Assembly: GCF_029813835.1 (NCBI RefSeq)
Contig: NZ_JARVKV010000024.1
Location: forward strand, 1 to 64,000
DNA: 64,000 nucleotides
Direction of reading: 5' to 3'
DNA from: Streptomyces sp. DH37
Lineage (GTDB): Bacteria; Actinomycetota; Actinomycetes; Streptomycetales; Streptomycetaceae
The notes beneath the pieces are model-generated. The model was given only the letters and a program-made list of their open reading frames with translations. It had not been told where the DNA came from and searched no databases. This document shows, piece by piece, positions 54,007 to 63,433 of this stretch (position 1 is the first letter of the stretch; the number at the start of each line of letters is the position of its first letter). The position numbers and the translations under genes are program-made.

Positions 54007-54863
54007 CGGGCCTCCCCTTCGTCTCCCTCGTCCCCCTCATCCTCTTTGCCCCCTTCGCCCCGCCGTCCCCGGGCCAGCAGCACCAGGGGCGCGGCGAGGG
54101 CTGCCACCAGCACCGGGACGCCGGCCGGGAGGATCGGCAGGAGTCCCAGGCCCAGTAGTACCGCGAGCCCCGCGGTGGCGCGCTCGGCCGCCGTCCGCAG
54201 CATGGGGGCGAGCAGCGCCAGGAAGACGGCCGGGCCGGCCGCGTCCAGCCCCCAGGCGTCGGTGTCGCCGAGCGCGGCGGCGCCCAGCGCGCCGAGCAGC
54301 GTGGTGAGGTTCCACAGCAGGTAGAGGGTGACGCCGGTGACGGTGAAGCCGATCCGGGCCGCGCGCCGGTCGCGCTGGGCGAGGGCCACCAGGGAGGTCT
54401 CGTCGATGACCAGCTGGGCGGCCAGCGGCCGCACCGCGCGCGGCAGCCGCAGCAGCGTGGAGAGCCGCAGCCCGTAGAAGGCGTTGCGGGTGCCGAGGAA
54501 GAAGGCCCCGGCCGCGGCGGTGAGCGGGTTGCCGCCCGCGGCGAGCGCTCCCACCAGGGCGAACTGCGACGCTCCGGTGAAGACGAGCAGGCTGAGCGCG
54601 CAGGTCTGCGCGAGGCCCAGTCCGGCGCCGGCGGAGGTGACCCCGAAGGCGAAGCCGGACAGGCCCACGGCGACGCCGACGCCGAGGGCGTCGCGGACCA
54701 CGGCCCTGTCATCGGTGCCGCCGGTGCCGCCGGTGCCGCCCGTGCCGCCACCCCCTCCGGCGCTGCGACCTCCGTCGCTGCGACCGCCGTCGGCGGGCGG
54801 TGGCGCGGCGGGCGCGCCCTCCTCTGTCGGGTGGGTCCGGACGGTCTGGTTCCTCTGTGGCAC
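54003..54863 (-). CDS. azlC: AzlC-family branched-chain amino acid exporter subunit
   Basis: The 286-aa protein is the large membrane subunit of the AzlCD exporter. About 45 polar N-terminal residues include a Gly-Gly-Thr microsatellite. The family core follows: GVGVAVGLSGFAFGVTSAGAGLGL, LSLLVFTGASQFALVGALAAGG and FFLGTRNAFYGLRLSTLL, with DETSLVALAQRD in the next loop. A charged Gly/Glu/Asp tail ends the protein. It lies ten bases downstream of an AraC-type regulator gene on the same strand, its probable controller. Confidence 0.93.
   Translation of the reverse strand: MPQRNQTVRTHPTEEGAPAAPPPADGGRSDGGRSAGGGGGTGGTGGTGGTDDRAVVRDALGVGVAVGLSGFAFGVTSAGAGLGLAQTCALSLLVFTGASQFALVGALAAGGNPLTAAAGAFFLGTRNAFYGLRLSTLLRLPRAVRPLAAQLVIDETSLVALAQRDRRAARIGFTVTGVTLYLLWNLTTLLGALGAAALGDTDAWGLDAAGPAVFLALLAPMLRTAAERATAGLAVLLGLGLLPILPAGVPVLVAALAAPLVLLARGRRGEGGKEDEGDEGDEGEAR
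54714..54749. repeat. 9-bp microsatellite in azlC
   Basis: The unit GGTGCCGCC occurs three times plus one copy with a changed first base. It encodes the Gly-Gly-Thr run in the azlC N-terminus and could change length by slippage without changing the frame. Confidence 0.85.
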
Positions 54864-54872
54864 GACACGACC

Positions 54873-55724
54873 CTAGGCGCGGTCCCGCTGCCCCGTCTTG
54901 TACGTTCTTGCGCGTTCGCGCTGGTAGGCGCCGGGCGGGACGCCGACGATCCGTCGGAAGTGGCGCCCCAGGTGCGGCTGGTCGGTGAAGCCGACGGCGA
55001 CGGCCGCCTCGGCCGGCGGCGTCCCCTCCTCCAGCAGGCGGCGGGCGCGGCGGACCCTGGCGTTGGTCAGCCAGGCGTGCGGCGGCATGCCGTACCGCTC
55101 CCGGAAGGCGCGCAGCAGTGAGAACGGGCTGGCCCCCAGTTCCGCGGCGAGCCCCTCCAGGGTGGGCGGGTCCGTCATCCGCTCCAGGAGGATTTCGCGG
55201 GCGCGCGCCGCTTTGCGCGCGCCCGCGGTGCGGACCGTACGCGCGGGGAGCGCGCCGCCGTGCAGGCGCAGCAGCCGGGTGACGGCGACCCGCAGCAGGG
55301 TGTCGGCGGCCAGGGCGTTGCCCTGCTCGGCGGCCCGGTGCACCTCGGTGATCAGGCGTGCGGCCTCCGGATCGTGCACGACCGGCTCGGCGAACCCCAC
55401 CGTGCCCCGGATGGCCGTGCTCTCGGCGGCGATGGCAGCGACCGTGCCGGCCGCGGGGTAGAGCGTGGCGTACGCCCAGCCCTCGGGGGCCCCGGCACGC
55501 GCGGTGTGCGCCACCTCCGGGTTGATCATGACGACGGACCCGGCCCCGACCCGCTCCGCGCCCTGCGGCAGGCCGACCTCCTCGACACCGCCGGTGATGG
55601 CCCCGAACACGTAGCCGTCGTGGGCGTGCAGGGGGAAGGTGTGCCGTATGTAGCGGGCGCGCAGCAGGTCCATGTCCGGCAGGCGGTCGTACCGCCAGTG
55701 CCGCGCCCACTCCTCCGTGCCCAT
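54873..55724 (-). CDS. AraC-family regulator of azlCD
   Basis: The 283-aa protein has an N-terminal cupin-like sensory domain (RYIRHTFPLHAHDGYVFGAITGG, MINPEVAHTARAGAPEGWAY) and a C-terminal double helix-turn-helix (TLEGLAAELGASPFSLLRAFRERYGMPPHAWLTNARVRRARRLL, AAVAVGFTDQPHLGRHFRRIVGVPPGAYQRER). ATG at 55724 has GGAG upstream; ATG at 55733 is also possible. It heads an operon with azlC and azlD, a common arrangement in actinobacteria. The effector is probably an amino acid. Confidence 0.9.
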   Translation of the reverse strand: MGTEEWARHWRYDRLPDMDLLRARYIRHTFPLHAHDGYVFGAITGGVEEVGLPQGAERVGAGSVVMINPEVAHTARAGAPEGWAYATLYPAAGTVAAIAAESTAIRGTVGFAEPVVHDPEAARLITEVHRAAEQGNALAADTLLRVAVTRLLRLHGGALPARTVRTAGARKAARAREILLERMTDPPTLEGLAAELGASPFSLLRAFRERYGMPPHAWLTNARVRRARRLLEEGTPPAEAAVAVGFTDQPHLGRHFRRIVGVPPGAYQRERARTYKTGQRDRA

Positions 55725-55849
55725 GCGCTCCATTGTGCGGGGCCGTGCGCGGCGCTCCCGCCGGGGCCCGGCGGAAGCACCGGTGCCGCGGTGTGGCAGT
55801 GCCGCGGTGTGGCGGTGTCGGTACCGCGGTGTCAGTGCCGGGGTGCACG

Positions 55850-58800
55850 ATGGAGGCCATGGACCGGGCACCGGCTCTCGACACCTTCTCCCCCGCGACC
55901 CGCTCGTGGTTCGCGGGGGCGTTCCACGCTCCCACCGCCGCCCAGGAGGGAGCCTGGCGGGCGATCGCCGAGGAGCGCGACGTCCTGGTCGTCGCGCCGA
56001 CCGGCTCCGGCAAGACGCTGGCCGCCTTCCTCGCCTCCCTGGACCGGCTGGCGTCCGCGCCTCCGCCCGCCGACCCGGTCCGCCGCTGCCGGGTGCTGTA
56101 CGTGTCGCCGCTGAAGGCGCTGGCGGTGGACGTCGAGCGGAACCTGCGCAGCCCGCTGACCGGCATCCGCCAGGAGTCGGTGCGGCTGGGGCTGCCCGAG
56201 CCCGACATCCGGGTCGGCGTCCGCTCCGGGGACACCCCGGCGGCCGAGCGCCGCGCGCTGGTCCGGCGCCCGCCGGACATCCTGATCACCACGCCCGAGT
56301 CCCTCTTCCTGATGCTCACCTCCGCGGCCCGCGAGGCCCTGCGCGGCGTCGAGACGGTGATCCTGGACGAGGTGCACGCCGTGGCGGGCACGAAGCGCGG
56401 CGCCCACCTGGCGCTCTCCCTGGAGCGGCTGGACGAGCTGCTGGACCGCCCGGCCCGCCGCATCGGGCTGTCGGCGACGGTGCGGCCGGTGGACGAGGTG
56501 GCGCGCTTCCTCTCCCCCCGGCGCGGCGCCCACGTCGTCCAGCCTCCCTCGGGCAAGGAGTTCGACCTGTCGGTCGTGGTGCCCGTGCCCGACATGGGCG
56601 AACTGGGCGGTTCGCCGGTGCGGGACGCGGGCGGCGAGGGGCCCGGCGGCCAGGGGGACCGGCCGTCGATCTGGCCGTCGGTGGAGGAGCGGATCGCCGA
56701 CCTCGTCCAGGCCCATCGCTCCACGATCGTCTTCGCCAACTCCCGCCGCCTGGCCGAGCGGCTGTGCAACCGGCTGAACGAGATCGCCTACGAGCGGACC
56801 ACCGGCGAGTCCCTGCCCGAGCACCACTCCCCCGCCGAGCTGATGGGGGGCTCCGGGGCCGCCGGGGGTGCGCCGCCGGTGCTGGCCCGCGCCCACCACG
56901 GCTCGGTCTCCAAGGAGCAGCGGGCCCAGGTCGAGGAGGACCTCAAGGCGGGGCGCCTGCCGGCCGTGGTGGCCACCTCCAGCCTGGAGCTGGGCATCGA
57001 CATGGGCGCGGTGGACCTGGTGGTCCAGGTCGAGTCCCCGCCCTCGGTCGCCTCCGGGCTCCAGCGGGTGGGCCGCGCCGGGCACCAGGTGGGCGCGGTC
57101 TCGTCCGGGGTGGTCTTCCCCAAGTACCGGGGCGACCTGGTGCAGGCCGCGGTGGTCACCGAGCGGATGCGCGAGGGCGCCATCGAGGCCCTGCGCGTCC
57201 CCTCCAACCCGCTGGACGTGCTGGCGCAGCAGCTCGTGGCCATGACCGCGATGGACACCTGGGACGTCGACGAGCTGCTCGCGGTCGTACGGCGCGCCGC
57301 GCCCTTCGCGTCGCTGCCGGAGTCGGCGTACACCGCCGTGCTGGACATGCTCGCCGGGCGCTATCCGTCCGACGCCTTCGCCGAGCTGCGCCCCCGCCTG
57401 GTGTGGGACCGCGTCGCCCACACCGTCGGCGGGCGCCCGGGGGCGCAGCGGCTGGCGGTCACCTCGGGCGGGACGATCCCCGACCGCGGGCTGTTCGGCG
57501 TCTTCCTCGCCGGCTCCGACCCGAAGAAGGGCGGCGGCCGGGTCGGCGAGCTGGACGAGGAGATGGTCTACGAGTCGCGCGTGGGCGACGTGTTCACCCT
57601 CGGCACCACCAGCTGGCGCATCGAGGACATCACCCGCGACCGCGTCCTGGTCACCCCAGCCCCCGGGGTCCCCGGGCGGCTGCCGTTCTGGAAGGGCGAC
57701 CAGCTCGGCCGGCCGCTGGAGCTGGGCCGCGCGCTGGGCGCCTTCCTGCGCGAGGTCGGCGGCCTGTCGCCGGAGGCCGCCCGGGAGCGGCTGGCGGCGG
57801 CCGGGCTGGACGGGTGGGCCGTGGACAACGTCCTGGCCTACCTGGACGAGCAGCGGCAGGCCTGCGGTCACGTCCCCGACGACCGCACGATCGTCGTGGA
57901 GCGCTTCCGCGACGAGCTGGGCGACTGGCGGATCGTCGTCCACTCCCCCTTCGGGGCCCAGGTGCACGCGCCCTGGGCGCTGGCGCTGGGAGCGCGGCTG
58001 AACGAGCGGTTCGGCATGGACGCGCAGGTGATGCACGCCGACGACGGCATCGTGCTGCGTCTGCCCGACACCGACCTGATGGACTTCGGTCCCGGCGGGG
58101 GCTTCGACGGGGACTTCGGCACGGACCCCGCCGCGGCTCCGGGCGCCGGCGGCCTCCCCGCCGCCCCGGGCCACGACCCCGACCAGCCCCCGGTCGGCGC
58201 CGCCGACGTCCTGTTCGACCGGGACGAGGTGGAGCGGGTCGTCACCGACCAGGTCGGCGGCTCGGCCCTGTTCGCCTCCCGCTTCCGCGAGTGCGCCGCC
58301 CGCGCCCTGCTGCTCCCCCGCCGCGATCCCGGCCGGCGCACCCCCCTGTGGCAGCAGCGCCAGCGCGCCGCCCAGCTCCTCCAGGTGGCCGGCGAGTTCG
58401 GATCGTTCCCGATCGTCCTGGAGGCGGTGCGCGAGTGCCTCCAGGACGTCTTCGACGTGCCCGGGCTGGCCGAGCTCATGGGCGACGTCGAGTCGCGCCG
58501 GGTGCGCCTGGTGGAGGTCACCACGCCCGAGCCGTCCCCGTTCGCCCGCTCCCTGCTGTTCGGGTACGTCGCGCAGTACCTGTACGAGGGCGACTCCCCG
58601 CTCGCCGAGCGCCGCGCCGCCGCGTTGTCGCTGGACTCCCGGCTGCTGGCCGAGCTGCTGGGCCGGGCCGAGCTGCGCGAGCTGCTCGATCCGGAGGTGC
58701 TGGCCGAGCTGGAGCGCGAGCTGCAGTGGCTGCCCGGCGGAGGCACCGGCGACGGGGTCCCCCGGATCAAGGACGCCGAGGGCGTGGCCGACGTGCTGCG

Positions 58801-60670
58801 CCTGCTGGGTCCGCTCACCGACGACGAGCTGGCCGAGCGGGGCGCCGAGCCGGAGTGGGCGCGGGAGCTGGAACACGCCCGCCGCGCCATCCGCGTCCGC
58901 GTCGCGGGCCGGGAGCACTGGGCGGCGATCGAGGACGCCGGGCGGCTGCGCGACGCGCTGGGCGCGGCGCTCCCCGTCGGCGTGCCCGAGGCGTTCACCG
59001 AGCCCGTGGCCGACCCGCTGGGCGACCTGCTGTCCCGGTTCGCCCGCACCCACGGCCCGTTCACCACGGCCCGGGCCGCCGAGCGCTTCGGCCTGGGCAC
59101 GGCGGTGGCCGACGGCGCGCTGCACCGGCTGGCGGCGGCCGGCCGCGTGGCCCGGGGCGAGTTCCACCCCTCGGGAACCGAGCAGGAGTGGTGCGACACG
59201 GGCGTGCTGCGGCGGCTGCGCCGCCGGTCCCTGGCCGCGCTGCGCCAGGAGCTGGAGCCGGTGCCGCCCGCCTCGCTCGCCGCGTTCCTGCCCCAGTGGC
59301 AGCACCTGGGAACCGGGGCCGGCGGCCTGCGCGGCATCGACGGGCTGCTGCGCGCCGTCGAGCAGTTGCAGGGCGCCCCCGTACCCGCCTCCGCCCTGGA
59401 GAGGCTGGTCCTGCCCTCCCGGGTCGCCGACTACCACCCGGCCATGCTGGACGAGCTGACCGCCACCGGGGAGGTGCTCTGGGCGGGCGCGGGCGCGCTG
59501 CCCGGCAAGGACGGATGGATCCGCCTCCACCTCGCCGACAGCGCCCCCCTGCTGTTGCCCGAGGCCCTCCCCCTGGAGCCCACCCCGCTGCACCGGGCGG
59601 TCCTGGACGCGCTCTCGGGCGGGTACGGCCTGTTCTTCCGGCAGATCGCCGAACGGGTGCGCGCCGCCGGGCACGAGGTGCCCGATCCCCAGCTGGCCGA
59701 GGCCGTCTGGGACCTGGCCTGGTCCGGCCGGCTCACGGGCGACACCCTCGCCCCGCTGCGCGCCCTGCTGGGCTCCGGCCGCACCGCGGGGGCCACGGCG
59801 CACCGCGCCCGGCGGAGCACCCCCCGCGGCCGGTACGGCTCCCTGGCGGCCCTGTCCCCGGGAGCGTCCCCGGGAGCGTCCCCCGCAGCGTTCCCCGCCG
59901 TGTCCCCCGGCGCCTCCCGCCGCCCGGCCGCCTTCCGGAGCGGGCCGCCGACGGTCGCAGGCCGCTGGTCGCTGCTGCCCGAGCGGGAGACCGACCCCAC
60001 CCACCGCGCCCACGCCCTGGCCCGCACCCTCCTCGACCGGCACGGCGTGGTCACCCGGGGCGCGGTCGCCGCCGAGGGGGTCGAGGGCGGCTTCTCGGCC
60101 GCCTACCGCGTGCTCTCGGTCTTCGAGGAGAGCGGCCAGGCCCGCCGCGGCTACGTGGTGGAGGGGCTGGGCGCCGCGCAGTTCGCCGTGGACGGCGCGG
60201 TGGACCGGCTGCGCGCGATCAGCACGGCCCGCGAGAAGCCCGAGGGCGCCCGTCCGCGCACCGCCGTCCTCGCCGCCGCCGACCCCGCCAACGCCTACGG
60301 CGCCGCCCTGCCCTGGCCCGAACCGCCGTCCGCCCCCGCTCCGGGAGCCTCCGACGGCGGCGGCAGCGGCGGCAGGACGGCCGCCGCCCACAAGCCGGGC
60401 CGCAAGGCGGGCTCCCTGGTCGTCCTGGTCGACGGCGAACTGGTCCTCTACGTCGAGCGCGGCGGCAGGTCGCTCCTGGCCTGGCGGACCGAGGGGCCCT
60501 CGCTGAACGCCGCGGTCGAGGCGCTGGCCGACGCCGCGCGCCGCGGAATGCTGGGCACCGTCACCGTGGAGCGCGTCAACGGCTCCCCGGCCCTGACCTC
60601 CCCCGTGGGGGGCGCCCTGGAGGCGGCGGGCTTCCACGCCACCCCGCGCGGGCTGCGGCTGCGCGCGTGA
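55850..60670 (+). CDS. lhr: Lhr-family large ATP-dependent helicase
   Basis: Lhr is a giant DNA-dependent ATPase and 3'-5' helicase, linked to DNA repair; the actinobacterial form is typically about 1500 aa or longer. The 1606-aa product has Walker A VVAPTGSGKTLAAFL, DEVH box VILDEVHAVAGTKRGAHLAL, VATSSLELGIDMGAVDLVVQ and RVGRAGHQVGAVSSG, then the Lhr core and a large C-terminal domain. A low-complexity insert (repeated PGAS, about residues 1345-1360) is species-specific. ATG at 55850 is used; ATG at 55859 is nine bases on. A glycosylase gene follows 113 bp downstream on the same strand. Confidence 0.93.
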   Translation: MEAMDRAPALDTFSPATRSWFAGAFHAPTAAQEGAWRAIAEERDVLVVAPTGSGKTLAAFLASLDRLASAPPPADPVRRCRVLYVSPLKALAVDVERNLRSPLTGIRQESVRLGLPEPDIRVGVRSGDTPAAERRALVRRPPDILITTPESLFLMLTSAAREALRGVETVILDEVHAVAGTKRGAHLALSLERLDELLDRPARRIGLSATVRPVDEVARFLSPRRGAHVVQPPSGKEFDLSVVVPVPDMGELGGSPVRDAGGEGPGGQGDRPSIWPSVEERIADLVQAHRSTIVFANSRRLAERLCNRLNEIAYERTTGESLPEHHSPAELMGGSGAAGGAPPVLARAHHGSVSKEQRAQVEEDLKAGRLPAVVATSSLELGIDMGAVDLVVQVESPPSVASGLQRVGRAGHQVGAVSSGVVFPKYRGDLVQAAVVTERMREGAIEALRVPSNPLDVLAQQLVAMTAMDTWDVDELLAVVRRAAPFASLPESAYTAVLDMLAGRYPSDAFAELRPRLVWDRVAHTVGGRPGAQRLAVTSGGTIPDRGLFGVFLAGSDPKKGGGRVGELDEEMVYESRVGDVFTLGTTSWRIEDITRDRVLVTPAPGVPGRLPFWKGDQLGRPLELGRALGAFLREVGGLSPEAARERLAAAGLDGWAVDNVLAYLDEQRQACGHVPDDRTIVVERFRDELGDWRIVVHSPFGAQVHAPWALALGARLNERFGMDAQVMHADDGIVLRLPDTDLMDFGPGGGFDGDFGTDPAAAPGAGGLPAAPGHDPDQPPVGAADVLFDRDEVERVVTDQVGGSALFASRFRECAARALLLPRRDPGRRTPLWQQRQRAAQLLQVAGEFGSFPIVLEAVRECLQDVFDVPGLAELMGDVESRRVRLVEVTTPEPSPFARSLLFGYVAQYLYEGDSPLAERRAAALSLDSRLLAELLGRAELRELLDPEVLAELERELQWLPGGGTGDGVPRIKDAEGVADVLRLLGPLTDDELAERGAEPEWARELEHARRAIRVRVAGREHWAAIEDAGRLRDALGAALPVGVPEAFTEPVADPLGDLLSRFARTHGPFTTARAAERFGLGTAVADGALHRLAAAGRVARGEFHPSGTEQEWCDTGVLRRLRRRSLAALRQELEPVPPASLAAFLPQWQHLGTGAGGLRGIDGLLRAVEQLQGAPVPASALERLVLPSRVADYHPAMLDELTATGEVLWAGAGALPGKDGWIRLHLADSAPLLLPEALPLEPTPLHRAVLDALSGGYGLFFRQIAERVRAAGHEVPDPQLAEAVWDLAWSGRLTGDTLAPLRALLGSGRTAGATAHRARRSTPRGRYGSLAALSPGASPGASPAAFPAVSPGASRRPAAFRSGPPTVAGRWSLLPERETDPTHRAHALARTLLDRHGVVTRGAVAAEGVEGGFSAAYRVLSVFEESGQARRGYVVEGLGAAQFAVDGAVDRLRAISTAREKPEGARPRTAVLAAADPANAYGAALPWPEPPSAPAPGASDGGGSGGRTAAAHKPGRKAGSLVVLVDGELVLYVERGGRSLLAWRTEGPSLNAAVEALADAARRGMLGTVTVERVNGSPALTSPVGGALEAAGFHATPRGLRLRA

Positions 60671-60783
60671 CGGCGCGGCGGTGTGACGGCGCGGGGAGGC
60701 CGGGGAGGCGTGTCACAGCGGGAGCGGCGGGAAGCGGTCGAAGAGCGGACGTGAGGCGCGACGGGTGAGGGAGGGCCGGCCGG

Positions 60784-61608
60784 ATGCCCGAGGGAGACAC
60801 GATCTGGCGCACCGCCCGGCAGTTGCACCGGGCGCTGTCGGGAGCGCCGCTCGTCCGCTGCGACCTGCGCGTGCCCCGGCTCGCCACCGTCGACCTCACC
60901 GGTCGGGAGGTGCTGGAGACCACCGCGCGCGGCAAACACCTCCTCACCCGCTTCGAGGGCGGCCTGACGCTCCACTCCCACCTGCGGATGGACGGCGCCT
61001 GGCGGATCTACGATTCCGGCCGGCGGTGGAGCGGCGGCCCCGGCCACCAGATCCGTGCCGTCCTCGCCACCGCCGCCCGCTCCGCCGTGGGCTACCGCCT
61101 CCCCGTCCTGGAGCTGCTGCGCACCTCCGAGGAGGACAGGGCCGTCGGCCACCTCGGCCCGGACCTCCTCGGCCCCGACTGGGACGGGGCGGAGGCCCTG
61201 CGGCGCCTGCTGGCCGACCCCGCCCGCCCGGTCGGGGAGGCCCTGCTCGACCAGCGCAACCTGGCCGGGATCGGCAACATCTACGCGGCGGAGCTCTGCT
61301 TCCTGGGCAGGGTCACCCCCTGGCTGCCGATCGGCGAGGTCCCCTCCCCCGAGCGCCTGACGGCTCTGGCCAGGAAGCTGCTGGAGGTCAACAAAGCGCG
61401 CAGCCTGCGCGTCACCACCGGCGACGTACGCGCCGGCCGGAACCTGTGGGTGTACGGCCGGGCGGGCAGGCCGTGCATGCGCTGCGGCACGGCGATCCGC
61501 ACATGGGTGCCCGGCCCCTCCGACGGACAGCGGGTGGCCTACTGGTGTCCCGGCTGCCAGACGGGGCCGTCGTCGCCCCCGGGGGCCCGAACGGCCCCGT
61601 CGGCCTGA
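60784..61608 (+). CDS. nei: Nei/Fpg-family DNA glycosylase
   Basis: This enzyme removes oxidised bases in base-excision repair and cuts the abasic site. The 274-aa protein begins PEGDTIWRTARQL after Met; the Pro after Met is the catalytic nucleophile and PEGDT is typical of the Nei branch (Fpg uses PELPE). The H2TH region is LLDQRNLAGIGNIYAAELCF, and the C-terminal zinc finger CMRCGT with YWCPGCQ is complete. The position after lhr is conserved in streptomycetes. Co-transcription with lhr is likely. Confidence 0.94.
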   Translation: MPEGDTIWRTARQLHRALSGAPLVRCDLRVPRLATVDLTGREVLETTARGKHLLTRFEGGLTLHSHLRMDGAWRIYDSGRRWSGGPGHQIRAVLATAARSAVGYRLPVLELLRTSEEDRAVGHLGPDLLGPDWDGAEALRRLLADPARPVGEALLDQRNLAGIGNIYAAELCFLGRVTPWLPIGEVPSPERLTALARKLLEVNKARSLRVTTGDVRAGRNLWVYGRAGRPCMRCGTAIRTWVPGPSDGQRVAYWCPGCQTGPSSPPGARTAPSA

Positions 61609-61636
61609 ACGCTCCGCCCCGCGCCGTCGCGCGGCA

Positions 61637-61689
61637 CGTCACGGGCCCGGCCCGGTCGCGCTTCCGCGTACCGGGCCGGGCCCGTGACG
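61637..61689. terminator. Strong bidirectional hairpin, nei / clgR
   Basis: A 20-bp perfect stem (61637-61656 with 61670-61689) has a loop that forms a further CGCG/CGCG stem around CTTC. It lies between convergent genes. Confidence 0.85.
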
Positions 61690-61721
61690 ACTCTCGCAGC
61701 GTGTGCCTCGGGCTGCGCCGA

Positions 61722-62105
61722 TCAGGCGGCGACCACGTCCACGGCTTCCGTCGGCGCCTTGATGGTCACCCGCTCCCCCGAGCGTTCCGTGACGGACGTC
61801 ACGGTCACCGGGTTGAGAACGGGACGGCGCATCGGCGCGGGAACCGTGTCGCTCGCCGCGGACTGCGCCAGCTCCGCGAGCGCCAGCTCGTCGCTGACCT
61901 CCCGCATCAGCTCGGACATCCGCACGTCCAACGCCTCGCAGATCGAGGCGAGCAGTTCGGAGGAAGCCTCCTTCTGCCCCCGCTCGACCTCGGAGAGGTA
62001 GCCGAGCGACACCCGGGCGGACGAGGAGACTTCGCGCAGGGTCCGGCCCTGGCGCTGGCGCTGCCGACGCAGCACGTCACCCAGCAGGCGACGGAGCAGA
62101 ATCAT
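61722..62105 (-). CDS. clgR: Clp protease regulator ClgR (XRE-type)
   Basis: ClgR activates clp and lon protease genes in actinobacteria. The 127-aa protein has an N-terminal HTH_XRE domain: LGDVLRRQRQRQGRTLREVSSSARVSLGYLSEVERGQKEAS. The tail ends VDVVAA; in S. lividans C-terminal alanines of ClgR are needed for its ClpP-dependent breakdown, so the protein is probably self-limiting. ATG at 62105 follows AGGAGGGAG. It lies next to cinA and pgsA on the same strand. Confidence 0.93.
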   Translation of the reverse strand: MILLRRLLGDVLRRQRQRQGRTLREVSSSARVSLGYLSEVERGQKEASSELLASICEALDVRMSELMREVSDELALAELAQSAASDTVPAPMRRPVLNPVTVTSVTERSGERVTIKAPTEAVDVVAA

Positions 62106-62199
62106 CGGTGGCTCCCTCCTAGGACCGCTGACCCGGATCCTTCTTGCCCCACCGTACCGCCTACGACCGCGGCCGTGCGGGGAGCGATGCTGTGTTCAC

Positions 62200-62799
62200 T
62201 CAGGGCTGCAAACATCCCTTCCCCCCACCGTGTTCCGTATCCTTTGTCGGCGCATTTTCCATGAGTTCGCTCAAGAGCAACTGGATGACGGCACGTACGC
62301 TTCCGTCGCGGATCTCGGTCCGGTCGCCGTCGAGGCTCAGCCGCAGCGCCACGGGGCGGGTCCCCCGGCCGGCCTCCTCCGGTCCGGCGACCGCCACGTA
62401 GACCATGCCCACCGGCTTGCCGTCCTGCGTCTCCGGGCCGGCCACCCCGGTCGTCGCCACGCCCCAGTCCGTGCCCAGCACGCGTCTGACACCCGCCGCC
62501 ATCTGACGGGCCACCTCGGCGTCGATCGCGCCCCGTTCCCGCAGCAGCTCCCCGTCCACCCCGAGGACCTCGTGCTTGACCTCGGTGGCGTAGGCCGTCA
62601 CCGAGCCCCGCACGGTCGCCGAGGCGCCGGGAGCGGCGGTCAGTTCGGCCGCGACGAGCCCTCCGGTCAGCGACTCGGCGGCGGCGACGGTCTGACCGCG
62701 GTCCGCCAGCAGCTTCAGCGCCTGTGCGGTGATCTCCCTGGTCCCGGTGGTGCCGCCGTCCGGAGCGGCTCCGGGCTCGCTCTCCGTCTCAGTGCTCAC
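62200..62799 (-). CDS. cinA: CinA-family nicotinamide-nucleotide amidohydrolase
   Basis: The C-terminal CinA/PncC domain deamidates nicotinamide mononucleotide to recycle NAD. The 199-aa protein has only this domain: TVAAAESLTGGLVAAELTAAPGASATVRGSVTAYATEVKHEVLGV, then VARQMAAGVRRVLGTDWGVATTGVAGPE. It lacks the N-terminal MoaB-like part of long CinA, as usual in actinobacteria. GTG at 62799 is used (GGAG seven bases before it); a GTG at 62805 is closer to that site. Its start overlaps the pgsA end by 11 bp, so translation is coupled. Confidence 0.92.
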   Translation of the reverse strand: MSTETESEPGAAPDGGTTGTREITAQALKLLADRGQTVAAAESLTGGLVAAELTAAPGASATVRGSVTAYATEVKHEVLGVDGELLRERGAIDAEVARQMAAGVRRVLGTDWGVATTGVAGPETQDGKPVGMVYVAVAGPEEAGRGTRPVALRLSLDGDRTEIRDGSVRAVIQLLLSELMENAPTKDTEHGGGKGCLQP

Positions 62800-63433
62800 G
62801 GGCACGCTCCGCCGCCAGTCCGGCGCGCCGCAGGACCAGCGCCTGCCGTACGTAGTCCAGACCGGTGCCGACCGTCAGCGCCACCGCCGCGGCCATCACC
62901 CACCAGCGCAGCGTGGCCAGCGGGCCGGTCAGGGCCAGGATGTACATCCCCACGGCGATCCCCTGGGCGAGGGTCTTCATCTTCCCGCCGCGGCTGGCCG
63001 GGATGACGCCGTGTCGGATCACCCAGAAGCGCATCACGGTGATGCCGATCTCCCGGAAGAGGATCACTCCCGTGACCCACCACGGCAGGTCGGAGAGGGC
63101 CGACAGGCAGATCAGCGCCGCGCCCATGATCGCCTTGTCCGCGATCGGGTCGGCGATCTTGCCGAAGTCCGTGACCAGGTTGTACCGCCGCGCCAGCTCG
63201 CCGTCGAAGAGATCGGTGATCATCGCGATGGAGAAGGCCGCCCAGGCGAAGGAGCGCCAGGCCGGGTCGTGCCCCCCGTCGGCGAGCATCAGGAGCACGA
63301 AGGCCGGCACCAGGAGCAGCCGCACCATGGTGAGGATGTTCGCGATGTTCCACAGGCTCACCGTACGGACGGCGGCGGTCTTCGGTTTCGCCATGGGTCC
63401 ACCACTCGCGGCGGAGGCCGGGATGTCCGTCAT
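62789..63433 (-). CDS. pgsA: CDP-diacylglycerol--glycerol-3-phosphate 3-phosphatidyltransferase
   Basis: PgsA makes phosphatidylglycerolphosphate, the precursor of phosphatidylglycerol and cardiolipin, in the cytoplasmic membrane. The 214-aa protein has about six helices and the CDP-alcohol transferase motif in DLFDGELARRYNLVTDFGKIADPIADK, with all four conserved Asp residues. ATG at 63433 overlaps the rimO stop by two bases. It is part of the rimO-pgsA-cinA operon. Confidence 0.93.
   Translation of the reverse strand: MTDIPASAASGGPMAKPKTAAVRTVSLWNIANILTMVRLLLVPAFVLLMLADGGHDPAWRSFAWAAFSIAMITDLFDGELARRYNLVTDFGKIADPIADKAIMGAALICLSALSDLPWWVTGVILFREIGITVMRFWVIRHGVIPASRGGKMKTLAQGIAVGMYILALTGPLATLRWWVMAAAVALTVGTGLDYVRQALVLRRAGLAAERAREH

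Noticed and set aside
55832..60637. 1600-codon open frame opposite lhr
   Set aside because: It is a compositional shadow with no recognisable motifs; lhr has all helicase motifs in frame.
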